A stretch of DNA of 64,000 bases, from positions 48,426 through 112,425 of the forward strand of contig JAMOZY010000008.1 in NCBI GenBank assembly GCA_023667695.1. The letters run 5' to 3'. Under the pieces are notes generated by a model, which had not been told where the DNA came from, did not search any database, and saw only the letters and a program-made list of their open reading frames with translations. This DNA is from Clostridium sp. Its GTDB lineage: Bacteria; Bacillota; Clostridia; Lachnospirales; Lachnospiraceae. The stretch's first letter is position 1, and each line of letters begins with the position of its first letter. This document shows, in pieces, positions 45,719 to 54,487 of this stretch. The position numbers and the translations under genes are program-made.

Positions 45719-47821
45719 TTACTGTCGTTTTAATGGAAGCATATCAATGCTTAACTTCTTGATAACCTGTAAAGTCTTATTCCGAACCTCTTCTGCTTCA
45801 AATACCTCCAGCATGATTTCCTTATCAAACTTATTATCCATCAGGAAATCTACCCAGTCAGCCAGATAAGTCTTAACATACTGTACATTCTCTTCACTGG
45901 TATTCTTCAGAGAATTCTCAATACTGTTAATATAATCCACAATCGTAGGTCCCTGTGGCTGTGCTGCAACCGGCTTCGGAGAATCCGACTCATCCGATAA
46001 TTCAATTACCTTACCGGTCTTTGTAATAATTACGCGCTTATTCGGCCGTTCCGTTGGCTTCGGAGTCGGGGATGCGCTATTCCGGTTCAAAAATACCTCT
46101 ACTACCTTAACCAGACATGCCACGCTATAGGTTACTTCCTCCGGTGACTGTGCATCCTTACCCTTTTCTGAATACTGATTCCAAAGCCACTCGCTCTTGT
46201 AAAGCATATCCTGCATCACAGAATTCGCTAACAGGTTCTTTAATTCTTCATCCTGCTGGGCACTGCTCTTTCCAAATATCGATGTCTTTTGCACTGGAGC
46301 ATTCTTACGATAGCGAATCGGAAGTGTAATCTCTGCAAATGTCTTTACAAGCATCTTCTCTGCCTTAACCGGGTCATAGCCGTTGCTGAGAATATACTTG
46401 GACGAATCATTCAGTCCGTTTGCAATCATATCATCTGCCGTCATGAAAATTAAATGCTTCTGTCTATCCTCCAGCATCTTCTTAATCTCATGATTTACCT
46501 TACTCTTCTCGATAATGGAGTTCTTACGAATCTTGAATGCCTTAATCTTCTCCTTGATACTGAACAAAGACTTCAACAGGGATGGATTCGCATTTACATA
46601 ATTGCCAATCCAGTTCAATTCCACATACTGATGCTCAATCCGATTGGACAGCTCATAAACACTATATCCATCAAATACTACATTCAGAGTCGTATACAGC
46701 ATCTCCAGAATCTCATACTTCTCTTCCCAGGAACGGCCTGCATTATCCTGATTGACCAATGCCTTGATACCGCACTCATGGAAAACCAGATTGTATTCAA
46801 AGAGTCCCTCAAATACGTTGCTCTTATCACTTAAGCCGGCGCCTACACCCAGAATCTGCAGGTTCCGTTTCATTTCCGGTTCATCCTCAATATAGCGGTA
46901 TACCTTCCGGATAAAATTCGAAACCTCTGCAATCAGGGAATCAATCCTCCGGTTGTAAATGTCCTGCTTGGAAATCGCAGTTACGACTGCACGGCTTAAT
47001 ACATTTGCATACTGTGTACTCTGGCAGTTCCGAATCAGCTCCTTAAAGCTCTCATATACGTTCAGATTATCAACCGGAATATGCTCTGCATTCAGTCCAT
47101 AGAATTCAAATGCCTTATCATAATCCTTATTGGTAATAAAGGAATTGAACAGCCCGATGCTTAACTGAATCTTATAATCATTTCCTACATTATCATCTTC
47201 TACAAAATAATCATACAGAACCTCAAGATTATTCAAAAATGCATCACATTTTGAAATACTGGCCGGAATACTCATCTCCAGCACTACATTAATCAAATCC
47301 ATGTAACCCATGATTGCCTTATCAAAGTTCTTCGGACGTTCATCCGATTCCATAAGCTGATAATAGGTATTAATCAACAGCGGTGCAATCCGCTCACCAA
47401 TCAGGCACATTGCAGTTGAAAAACGCTCAGTCTGATAAAGATATAAGAGCCAGATGCTGTACCGGTAAATTCCGGTCGTGCTAATCATGGCGTCTACATC
47501 ATCTGAATCAATATCACCATAAACAAACTTAAATAACGGCTCCAGCCATTCATCGATTTCATTTCTTCCCGGCCGCTTAATCTCTTCATCTACAAAGGTT
47601 GCCAGTTCATAAAGCTTGGTACACTGCGCCTTAATCTCTTCATCCACCATCATAGATGACAAATCGAAATTCTTATCCTTCAGGTAATCAATGACCAAAG
47701 CATAGAATCCATCCTCTACCTGTTCATTCAAAAACCGGATTAGCAAGCCCTTATTACTGGATGCTGCAATTGACAATACATTATTCTCTTGGGATGCGGT
47801 TATATTCGCTGGTAGCATCAT
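45719..47821 (-). CDS. Unrecognised 700-residue helical protein
   Basis: I do not recognise this family. The protein is about 700 residues, acidic, almost wholly alpha-helical by composition, and has no signal peptide or membrane helix. It looks like a solenoid of helical repeats (about 20-480) followed by a less ordered part with a Pro/Thr/Lys-rich linker (about residues 600-650, PTPKPTERPNK) and a last helical bundle. It is monocistronic with its own promoter. AAAGGGGG lies 10 nt before the ATG at 47821; an ATG directly after it is equally possible. A scaffold or tetratricopeptide-like role is only a guess. Confidence 0.8.
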   Translation of the reverse strand: MMLPANITASQENNVLSIAASSNKGLLIRFLNEQVEDGFYALVIDYLKDKNFDLSSMMVDEEIKAQCTKLYELATFVDEEIKRPGRNEIDEWLEPLFKFVYGDIDSDDVDAMISTTGIYRYSIWLLYLYQTERFSTAMCLIGERIAPLLINTYYQLMESDERPKNFDKAIMGYMDLINVVLEMSIPASISKCDAFLNNLEVLYDYFVEDDNVGNDYKIQLSIGLFNSFITNKDYDKAFEFYGLNAEHIPVDNLNVYESFKELIRNCQSTQYANVLSRAVVTAISKQDIYNRRIDSLIAEVSNFIRKVYRYIEDEPEMKRNLQILGVGAGLSDKSNVFEGLFEYNLVFHECGIKALVNQDNAGRSWEEKYEILEMLYTTLNVVFDGYSVYELSNRIEHQYVELNWIGNYVNANPSLLKSLFSIKEKIKAFKIRKNSIIEKSKVNHEIKKMLEDRQKHLIFMTADDMIANGLNDSSKYILSNGYDPVKAEKMLVKTFAEITLPIRYRKNAPVQKTSIFGKSSAQQDEELKNLLANSVMQDMLYKSEWLWNQYSEKGKDAQSPEEVTYSVACLVKVVEVFLNRNSASPTPKPTERPNKRVIITKTGKVIELSDESDSPKPVAAQPQGPTIVDYINSIENSLKNTSEENVQYVKTYLADWVDFLMDNKFDKEIMLEVFEAEEVRNKTLQVIKKLSIDMLPLKRQ

Positions 47822-47906
47822 TTCATCATTACCCCCTTTTATGAGTATCACACATTATTTTTGGATTTTATGTACATTATGTATAAATATAGTTCCACTA
47901 ATGGAT

Positions 47907-47935
47907 AGTTTAGCACAATAATACAAATTGTTCAA
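47907..47935 (-). promoter_or_regulatory. Sigma-A promoter of the helical protein gene
   Basis: Minus-strand -35 TTGAAC (47930-47935), 17 bp spacer, -10 TAAACT (47907-47912). The leader is about 80 nt. Confidence 0.55.
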
Positions 47936-48001
47936 TATGGAATCTATGTTTATTCGTGGTATTTTCCTAAAAATTTTTGTGCATTTTGCCTATGACCGCT
48001 A

Positions 48002-49864
48002 TTATTCTGTCAACCCTGCCATTTTTAAAAGGTATATTGCATTGGTCGTTGTGCAAATTCCCTGTTTCAATTTATAATCAAACTGAATCTGATTGTCTTC
48101 ATAAGTTTCTTCAAAATGGTAGTTTTCAGCCAACTGACATAATTCAAAGTCATGGGTCGAAACAATGGTAATCATATGGCTCTGGGAAAGCTTTCGAATC
48201 ACTGCTTCCGCTCCTACAATCCGGTCTGCGGAATTGGTTCCTTTAAATATTTCATCAATCAGGCAGAGCATGGGCTGCTTTTGCTTTCCATACTCTACCA
48301 TTTCCTTTATACGCAGAATTTCGGCATAGAACGTAGAAATTCCCTGCCGGACATCATCCGTTACCCGCATGGATGTAAAAATCCGCATACGGGAGGTAGA
48401 GCAGGACAGCCCACAGACAGGACCTCCGGCATACGCCAGAATCAGATTCAAGCCAATGGTCCTTAAAAAGGTCGTTTTTCCTGACATATTGGAGCCTGTG
48501 ATTATAACCGCCTCCTGCTTCATGGATATGGTATTGGAAACTGCCGCTTCCGGCTTTAATAACGGATGGCAGACCTGTTCCATATGAAATGCCGGCTGCA
48601 CAGCATCCTTATAAAAGACAGGATACGAAACCGGACGAATCCGTTCCAGCACTGCCAGACTGGACAGCATCTCAGCTTCTCCCAGCACCGCGATTCCTTC
48701 CTTCAGGCTGCTGCCATACTGCTGCTGCCACGCGGCTGCATAAGCTGCCAGATGAAAATCATACAGACAGCTTCCGCTAAGAAGCCAGTGCAGAATCGGA
48801 TTAAACCGGATATTATATAATCCAAGCAGCCGTTCCAGCTGTTTCAAGCCATGGAGCAGATTTTTCTTTTCATCCGCCTCTCCACGAATCACCTTTTGCA
48901 GCTGCTTCAGATAGTCCGTCTCAAAGGCTTCGGCTGCAAAAGCATCCAGCATATAAAGCTCGCTTTTTATGATTCTGGAGGAAGAAAGCAATTCCCCTAC
49001 CTTTCTATGACAGTAACCGCTCATCATCCAGGAAAAAAATAAGGCAGCAAAAAACAGCACCGGAACTATTCCCCAGCTCCACCATTGGAAACCTGCGCCA
49101 AGGATTCCCAGCAGAAAGCAAAGGGGATATATCCATGCTATCACCTGCAATATTCTTGAGAATTTCACCGAAGAATCTCCTTTTTCCCCAGAATTATCCT
49201 TATGTTCATCCTCTTTCTGTTTATCTGCTTCCTTATCTTTTCTTTCCGTTCCCACCGCTTCTTCGCTGCCCAGGGATATGGATTCAAACATCAGGGAAAA
49301 CTGAGATTTTTCTGCCAGCTCTGCCACTGCCTTCTGCCGCTTTTCCAGCGTTTCCAAGGATACCTCCGGCTGCTGCAATACCTCTGCCAGTCTCCGCCTG
49401 CCCATTGGCGTATGTGCGACGCAAAGCATTTGATACAGGGATGCTGTCCCAAACACATCCAAATCAGCCGAAACAAAATCCTGTTCCTTTTGAAATTCCA
49501 TCCCTGTATCCGGAAATGTCTGCCAGGTCCCCTGGAGCCGCGACTGATACTTCTCATATACCTGTATCAGGTGCCGGAGGGAGGTCTGAATATTTTCAAT
49601 CTCCATATGATGCAGCAAAAGCGCAATAAATCCAACCGTACCGGCAGCTGCCAGAAGCCATCCCCACCAGTGCTGTGCCGCCAGTGCAACCAGCACACCA
49701 AAGGCTGCAATACAAAATACAACCAAACGTATCCCGCTGATTTTCCCATAGGTCCGGTTATACGCCGCCTCTGCCTTTCGAAAGGCCTCCAATTGTTCTG
49801 CCAATGCCTCCGGCTGGATGGGTGTCCATTCGAGTTCTGATTTTTCTATTTCCGGTCTTTTCAT
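48002..49864 (-). CDS. Membrane-anchored MutS-like ATPase
   Basis: A 620-residue protein with the C-terminal MutS ATPase domain but none of the mismatch-recognition domains. Walker A GSNMSGKTTF is near residue 456, FYAEILRIKEMV follows, Walker B is CLIDEIFKGTN, and STHDFEL is the H-loop. Four hydrophobic helices come before it: a pair at about 45-82 and a pair at about 235-280. The first lever-like helices link them to the ATPase. This makes it an integral membrane protein, unlike mismatch-repair MutS. The substrate is unknown. It follows the C39-like peptidase gene by 23 nt, suggesting an operon. Confidence 0.88.
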   Translation of the reverse strand: MKRPEIEKSELEWTPIQPEALAEQLEAFRKAEAAYNRTYGKISGIRLVVFCIAAFGVLVALAAQHWWGWLLAAAGTVGFIALLLHHMEIENIQTSLRHLIQVYEKYQSRLQGTWQTFPDTGMEFQKEQDFVSADLDVFGTASLYQMLCVAHTPMGRRRLAEVLQQPEVSLETLEKRQKAVAELAEKSQFSLMFESISLGSEEAVGTERKDKEADKQKEDEHKDNSGEKGDSSVKFSRILQVIAWIYPLCFLLGILGAGFQWWSWGIVPVLFFAALFFSWMMSGYCHRKVGELLSSSRIIKSELYMLDAFAAEAFETDYLKQLQKVIRGEADEKKNLLHGLKQLERLLGLYNIRFNPILHWLLSGSCLYDFHLAAYAAAWQQQYGSSLKEGIAVLGEAEMLSSLAVLERIRPVSYPVFYKDAVQPAFHMEQVCHPLLKPEAAVSNTISMKQEAVIITGSNMSGKTTFLRTIGLNLILAYAGGPVCGLSCSTSRMRIFTSMRVTDDVRQGISTFYAEILRIKEMVEYGKQKQPMLCLIDEIFKGTNSADRIVGAEAVIRKLSQSHMITIVSTHDFELCQLAENYHFEETYEDNQIQFDYKLKQGICTTTNAIYLLKMAGLTE

Positions 49865-49887
49865 ATCTTCTATTCCTTTGCTATTTT

Positions 49888-50718
49888 CTAGCGGGATACA
49901 ATAATCGCCTGTCTGCCCAGCTGATGATACCGCATCTCCACTAATTCTTTCTCATAACCTACAACTTCCCCTTCATAGTCAGGGTCGTTGAAATAATAAT
50001 AGGCATCATCCATTCCTACCAGAACCAGACAATGCTCTCCCGCCAGCCACTGAAACTCCGTTCCATCCTCCAGCTTCCATCGATTCCCCTGCTCCGGCTC
50101 TGCCATATGAATGGTTGCCCATATAATAACCGGTGTCCCCTCTGCCAGGTATTCTTTCTCGATTGTCTCCAGGGAGGTCCCGCTTATATTGACTGCATAC
50201 CGCTCTCCGGAAAACACCTGATTCATAGCAGCAATCAACGGCTCTGCATAACAGCCAAACCCATTGCTCTTCCTGGGGTCACCAATAAAATACAACCGGG
50301 GGTCAATCCCTGTTCCATTCTGGTCTACCGCCTCCGGCGCTTTATCAATCAATTCATACAGCTCCGGGGGAGATATCTCCTGTTCGTAGTAATTCAATAC
50401 CATGGTACCGCTGACCAGTTCACAACCAGTCCGGTAGCCACACTCCCTCTGACTAATCAGGGGAACCGCTATGATTGGCGTTCCCTCCTCCGCTTTCTTT
50501 GTCAGTACCGGCATGGACCGGGACATACTGGTTATTTCATAATATGCCTCCAGAGTCTCCGGTTCCGGAAACAGGCGGTTCCAGACCATCTGATTAATCT
50601 GTTCCCAGTTCCATGCATAGATAACGATTCCAACAAAACAACAAAGTGAAACAACCAGGCTGATGAATAATGGTTTTATTTTATTGGACCTTTGCTTCTC
50701 TTTCATTTCAATACTCAT
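49888..50718 (-). CDS. Membrane-anchored C39-like cysteine peptidase
   Basis: A 276-residue protein with one N-terminal helix (about 16-35) and a papain-like C39_2 domain outside the membrane. The likely catalytic Cys lies in YRTGCELVSGTMVLNYY near residue 98, the His in GEHCLVLVG and the Asp in YYFNDPDY. Its two neighbouring Cys (ECGYRTGC) are near the active site. Substrate unknown; proteins of this type often process or bind wall-associated peptides. First gene of a pair with the MutS-like ATPase, from a promoter at 50741. Confidence 0.85.
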   Translation of the reverse strand: MSIEMKEKQRSNKIKPLFISLVVSLCCFVGIVIYAWNWEQINQMVWNRLFPEPETLEAYYEITSMSRSMPVLTKKAEEGTPIIAVPLISQRECGYRTGCELVSGTMVLNYYEQEISPPELYELIDKAPEAVDQNGTGIDPRLYFIGDPRKSNGFGCYAEPLIAAMNQVFSGERYAVNISGTSLETIEKEYLAEGTPVIIWATIHMAEPEQGNRWKLEDGTEFQWLAGEHCLVLVGMDDAYYYFNDPDYEGEVVGYEKELVEMRYHQLGRQAIIVSR

Positions 50719-50740
50719 AATTTCAACATCCTTTTCATTT

Positions 50741-50770
50741 AGTATAGCATGTACCCCTCATTTTTTGCAA
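50741..50770 (-). promoter_or_regulatory. Sigma-A promoter of C39-MutS-like operon
   Basis: Minus-strand -35 TTGCAA (50765-50770), 18 bp spacer, -10 TATACT (50741-50746). Confidence 0.6.
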
Positions 50771-50816
50771 TGAAGTGTCGATTTTGGAAAGGCTGGAATT
50801 CCTTTCCAGATTCTAA

Positions 50817-50845
50817 TTGATTTTTTCCCCGTTTCGTATTAAAAT
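50817..50845 (+). promoter_or_regulatory. Sigma-A promoter of YtxH-like gene
   Basis: -35 TTGATT (50817-50822), 17 bp spacer, -10 TAAAAT (50840-50845). A GGAAAGG/CCTTTCC inverted repeat lies just upstream at 50787-50808, between the two divergent promoters. Confidence 0.6.
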
Positions 50846-50893
50846 ATTCAATATGTGAAACAATACATAAAAAAGCCAAAGGAGAGATGACCA

Positions 50894-51373
50894 TTGAGTA
50901 AAAAGGGTGGAACAATTGTAAAGTTGGTTGCTTTTGTTGCGGGGGTTGCGGCAATTGGAACTGCATGCTATGTATACAAGGATAAGATTAAGGAATTTTT
51001 CGAAAAAATCGAGCTGAAAGATAAGCTGAATCAGGCAAAATCCTTTGTAACAGACAAGGTGCTTGGCACAAAGGAGGATGATTTTTTTGATGATGCGGAA
51101 TTCTTTGATGATGAAGCAGAAGAATCCGAGGATTCTTCCAACCGTGGATACACTTCCATAAATATGAATGCCGAGGACGAGGAACAGCCGTCTGCTCCGG
51201 TATCGGCTGCTGCTTCTACGGAGCCGCCTGTTTCCAAAACCGTTTTATTAAGCGAGCAGGACTTTGCTTCGGAAGAAGAGACCGGATTCGAATATGAAGG
51301 TCTGTCCGATGTATCCGAGGATGAGGATGTTCTGGCGGAAGAAGCTACGTTGGATGGCACGACTGAATTCTAA
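50894..51373 (+). CDS. YtxH-like small membrane protein with acidic tail
   Basis: A 159-residue protein. A short basic N-terminus and one glycine-rich helix (about residues 9-26) are followed by KDKIKEFFEKIELKDKL, an amphipathic segment as in YtxH-type proteins. The last 100 residues are strongly acidic, rich in Glu, Asp and Ser, and probably disordered. The start codon is TTG with GGAGAG 7 nt upstream. Single gene with promoter and terminator. A stress-related membrane role is suggested by the family only. Confidence 0.8.
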   Translation: MSKKGGTIVKLVAFVAGVAAIGTACYVYKDKIKEFFEKIELKDKLNQAKSFVTDKVLGTKEDDFFDDAEFFDDEAEESEDSSNRGYTSINMNAEDEEQPSAPVSAAASTEPPVSKTVLLSEQDFASEEETGFEYEGLSDVSEDEDVLAEEATLDGTTEF

Positions 51374-51390
51374 TTTTCAGAAAGATATAA

Positions 51391-51430
51391 AACGGACCGA
51401 TTGGCATTTTCGTCCAATCGGTCTGTTTTT
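51391..51430. terminator. Bidirectional terminator
   Basis: ACGGACCGATTGG, 9-nt loop, CCAATCGGTCTG, then TTTTTATTT on the plus strand; on the minus strand it is followed by TTTTAT. The stop codon of the minus-strand gene (51429-51431) lies in the edge of the stem. Confidence 0.85.
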
Positions 51431-52655
51431 ATTTGTTCGGTTTTTCTTGCTCTAAGCCTTCCTTTGACTCCTCTTCTTCCGAGCTTCCTTCCTGCGCTTG
51501 TGCTTCCATTGTTCTTTTCTCAATTGATTGTTCTTTGATTTGGTTTTCTTTGATTTGACTTTCTTTAATCTGGCTTTCTTCGATTGACTGCTCTTCCACC
51601 ATTTTTTCTTCGACTGGTCTTTCTTCCATCGGATTCTCCCCCTCTGCTGTTTCTTCCTTGCGGCGAGACTCCTCGTCGCCGGTCGGATGCTCCGCCAAAT
51701 CAAATACCTTCATTGTCCGGTTATCAATGAGCGGATTTAATTGAATGAGCGCAACCATGATTTCCTCTGCGCAGGCTTCGGAATCAAAGTCATTTTCATA
51801 AAACATTTTTTCCGGGTTGGACATCGTCAGCCGGTATACCTGCTTTCTTCCGTTCCATTTCAATATCATGTGGCGGGAAATATAGCGGATATAATCAATC
51901 CGTATGAAATCCGTTGTTCCCCAGTTACTGATAACCAGATATTCATCCGTCAGATAATAATTATAGTTATGCTGTATCAGACGGTTATTTAATTGAGAGC
52001 GAATCTCTTCATATACCAGTTTCCGGTCACCAAAATCACTTAACTGCCGGGTGCTTGGATGGCGGTAGGGTTGTACGGTCCAGACAACGGAAAGGATAAT
52101 AATGGAAATCGTTATTATATAAGGTATGATAATCAAAATCCATAAGAGAATCGTTTCCAGGTAGGGATAATCCACCTCACTGACCATAATCGGATTCACC
52201 AGCGTATCAAAGGCGTCATAATCCAGTCCTAATTCTTTGGAAAACTCCAGCTTCACGGCATCCAGTCCGGCAGAATCCCGCAGCAGCTTTCCCTGCAGCA
52301 GTTCATTTTCCAGAACGGCCTCCGGCGCTTTGGTCTTTACCAGAAAAAACATACACCGGCCTTCCACAAATGCATAATAATAGGAGGCAACCTGCCTTCC
52401 GTCCTCATAATAATCATAACCGGTATACTTAATCTGGGGCATACGAATCCGGATATTATAGCATTTCTGCCCATACCATTCCTGCATTTCCTCTAATGTC
52501 TCAATCCTGTGACAGGTCATTTGATGGATAACAGGATAATGGTAGGTAATCCCAAAAATAACAGCAAATATAATAATCGCCGGAATCAGCATGACGATAG
52601 TATTCTTAAGCAGCAAAAGATTCAGTTGTTCCTGCATGAAGTTCTTTATTTTCAT
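51429..52655 (-). CDS. Membrane protein with YcxB-like region and pentapeptide-repeat tail
   Basis: A 408-residue protein I cannot name. It has helices at about residues 18-40 and 170-195, an external region between them, and a cytoplasmic part (about 200-310) with short beta strands. The end is a very charged tail (about 325-408) with repeats of the form (S/Q)IKE(S/N/Q), coded by 15-bp units at about 51520-51600. The tail is probably disordered or helical. Convergent with the YtxH-like gene; they share a terminator. Function unknown. Confidence 0.75.
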   Translation of the reverse strand: MKIKNFMQEQLNLLLLKNTIVMLIPAIIIFAVIFGITYHYPVIHQMTCHRIETLEEMQEWYGQKCYNIRIRMPQIKYTGYDYYEDGRQVASYYYAFVEGRCMFFLVKTKAPEAVLENELLQGKLLRDSAGLDAVKLEFSKELGLDYDAFDTLVNPIMVSEVDYPYLETILLWILIIIPYIITISIIILSVVWTVQPYRHPSTRQLSDFGDRKLVYEEIRSQLNNRLIQHNYNYYLTDEYLVISNWGTTDFIRIDYIRYISRHMILKWNGRKQVYRLTMSNPEKMFYENDFDSEACAEEIMVALIQLNPLIDNRTMKVFDLAEHPTGDEESRRKEETAEGENPMEERPVEEKMVEEQSIEESQIKESQIKENQIKEQSIEKRTMEAQAQEGSSEEEESKEGLEQEKPNK

Positions 52656-52711
52656 TTACCATATACTCCTTGTATATTACTATACTACAACTTTTCTCTT
52701 CCCACAACTAT

Positions 52712-52741
52712 TTGACATAAGTTCCTTTCCCGTTCTATAAT
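52712..52741 (+). promoter_or_regulatory. Sigma-A promoter of methyltransferase-Hsp33 genes
   Basis: -35 TTGACA (52712-52717), 18 bp spacer, -10 TATAAT (52736-52741): both boxes match consensus. Confidence 0.85.
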
Positions 52742-52770
52742 CAATGGAAAACCCGGAAAGGAGCCAGTAC

Positions 52771-53532
52771 ATGAACCCATACAGCAGCTTTGCACAGGTA
52801 TATGATGCCTTTATGGATAACATTCCCTATCAAAAGGGATGCCAGTACCTGTGTGGCCTATTACGGCAATATGGAATTTCAGAAGGACTGGTTGCAGAGC
52901 TTGGATGCGGAACCGGAACCCTGACAGAGCTTCTGGCCGCTTCTGGTTATGACATGATTGGTATCGACAATTCTCCGGACATGCTGGAGCTTGCTCTGGA
53001 AAAAAAGCAGACTTCCGGACAGGACATCCTATATCTGCTCCAGGATATGCGGGAATTTGAATTATATGGTACGGTAAGGGCAATCCTCTCTTTTTGTGAC
53101 AGCATCAATTATATTACGGAACGCACAGACCTGGTGCGGGTTTTTCAGTTGGTTAACAACTATCTGGACCCGGGAGGATATTTTATTTTTGATTTTCATA
53201 CGGAGTATTACTATGAAGCCCTTCTCGGAGAATCTGTCATTGCTGAGGACCGGGAGGATATGAGCTTTATCTGGGATAATTATTATGATAAGGAATCTCG
53301 TATAAATGAATATTTATTGAGTATTTTTGTACGGGAAAGCACTGGATTGTACCGGAAATTTCAAGAGGAGCATATTCAGAGGGCTTACGCACTGCCGGAA
53401 ATCCAGGAGCTTCTTTCCCAGGCCGGTCTGGACTATGTCACAGCCTATGATGAGCTTTCTTTTCAGGCACCAGGCACGGAAAGCACCAGGATTCATATCA
53501 TTGCCAGAGAGCATGGTAAACAGGAAGCCTGA
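52771..53532 (+). CDS. Class I SAM-dependent methyltransferase
   Basis: A 253-residue cytoplasmic methyltransferase. Motif I is VAELGCGTGTLTELLA near residues 42-57, motif II includes GIDNSPDML, and ILSFCDSINYI is the post-motif strand. The opening YSSFAQVYDAFMDNIPY is common in small-molecule methyltransferases of Firmicutes. Substrate unknown. The in-frame start 27 nt upstream (52744) lies nearly on the promoter, while AGGAG 7 nt before 52771 supports this start. Hsp33 follows 40 nt later, probably cotranscribed. Confidence 0.88.
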   Translation: MNPYSSFAQVYDAFMDNIPYQKGCQYLCGLLRQYGISEGLVAELGCGTGTLTELLAASGYDMIGIDNSPDMLELALEKKQTSGQDILYLLQDMREFELYGTVRAILSFCDSINYITERTDLVRVFQLVNNYLDPGGYFIFDFHTEYYYEALLGESVIAEDREDMSFIWDNYYDKESRINEYLLSIFVRESTGLYRKFQEEHIQRAYALPEIQELLSQAGLDYVTAYDELSFQAPGTESTRIHIIAREHGKQEA

Positions 53533-53572
53533 TATTATCTTCATCTAAAAATTAAGAGAAAGGAATATTACT

Positions 53573-54442
53573 ATGTCAGACTATATCATCCGTGGAACCG
53601 CTGCCGGAGATCAGGTACGGTTCTTCGCCGCAACTACAAGGGAACTGGTGGAGACTGCCCGCCAGATACACAATACCAGTCCGGTAGCAACTGCCGCTCT
53701 GGGACGGCTTCTGACTGCCGGAGCCATGATGGGCAGCATGAATAAAAATGAAAAGGACCTGACCACCTTGCAAATCAAGTGTTCCGGTCCCATTGAGGGA
53801 TTAATCGTTACTGCGGACGGCAATGCCAATGTAAAAGGCTATGTTACAAATCCCGATGTGATTCTCCCGGCAAACAGCAAGGGAAAATTAGATGTTGCCA
53901 GGGCGTTAGACCTGGGCGTGCTAAGTGTCATTAAGGATATCGGACTGAAGGAACCATATGTGGGACAAACCCATCTGGTTTCCGGTGAAATAGCAGAGGA
54001 CCTGACTTATTATTTTGCTACCAGTGAGCAGATACCAAGCTCTGTCGCCCTGGGCGTCCTGATGGAGAAAAATAATACGGTGAAGCAGGCCGGCGGATTT
54101 ATCATCCAGCTCATGCCCTTTGCTGAGGATTCCCTGATTACTGCTCTGGAAGAACGGTTAAAGAATTTTTCTTCCGTCACCCGTCTGCTGGAGGAAGGAA
54201 TGACGCCGGAGACTATGATGGAGCAGCTTTTTCAGGGGTATGAGCTTCGTATTATGGATACCATATCCACTGCATACCACTGCGACTGCTCCAAAGAACG
54301 GGTCTACCGGGCAGTTATGAGTATCGGCCGGAAGGACATTGAAGAAATGATTGCAGACCAAAAGCCAATTGAAGTAAACTGCCATTTTTGCAGAAAAACT
54401 TACTGCTTTGATGTAGACGAATTAAAATCGATGCTGAACTAA
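53573..54442 (+). CDS. hslO: Redox-regulated chaperone Hsp33
   Basis: A 289-residue chaperone that holds unfolded proteins during oxidative stress. The N-terminal domain spans residues 1-180, followed by the linker and the redox-switch domain with four cysteines: CDC near 236-238 and CHFC near 269-272. These bind zinc when reduced and form disulfides when oxidised. All four are present. GAAAGGAA precedes the ATG. Ends convergent with typA with only 45 bp between. Confidence 0.96.
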   Translation: MSDYIIRGTAAGDQVRFFAATTRELVETARQIHNTSPVATAALGRLLTAGAMMGSMNKNEKDLTTLQIKCSGPIEGLIVTADGNANVKGYVTNPDVILPANSKGKLDVARALDLGVLSVIKDIGLKEPYVGQTHLVSGEIAEDLTYYFATSEQIPSSVALGVLMEKNNTVKQAGGFIIQLMPFAEDSLITALEERLKNFSSVTRLLEEGMTPETMMEQLFQGYELRIMDTISTAYHCDCSKERVYRAVMSIGRKDIEEMIADQKPIEVNCHFCRKTYCFDVDELKSMLN

Positions 54443-54487
54443 TTTCTGTTCCTGCATACTTATACTTGTATCAAAACGGAAATACTA

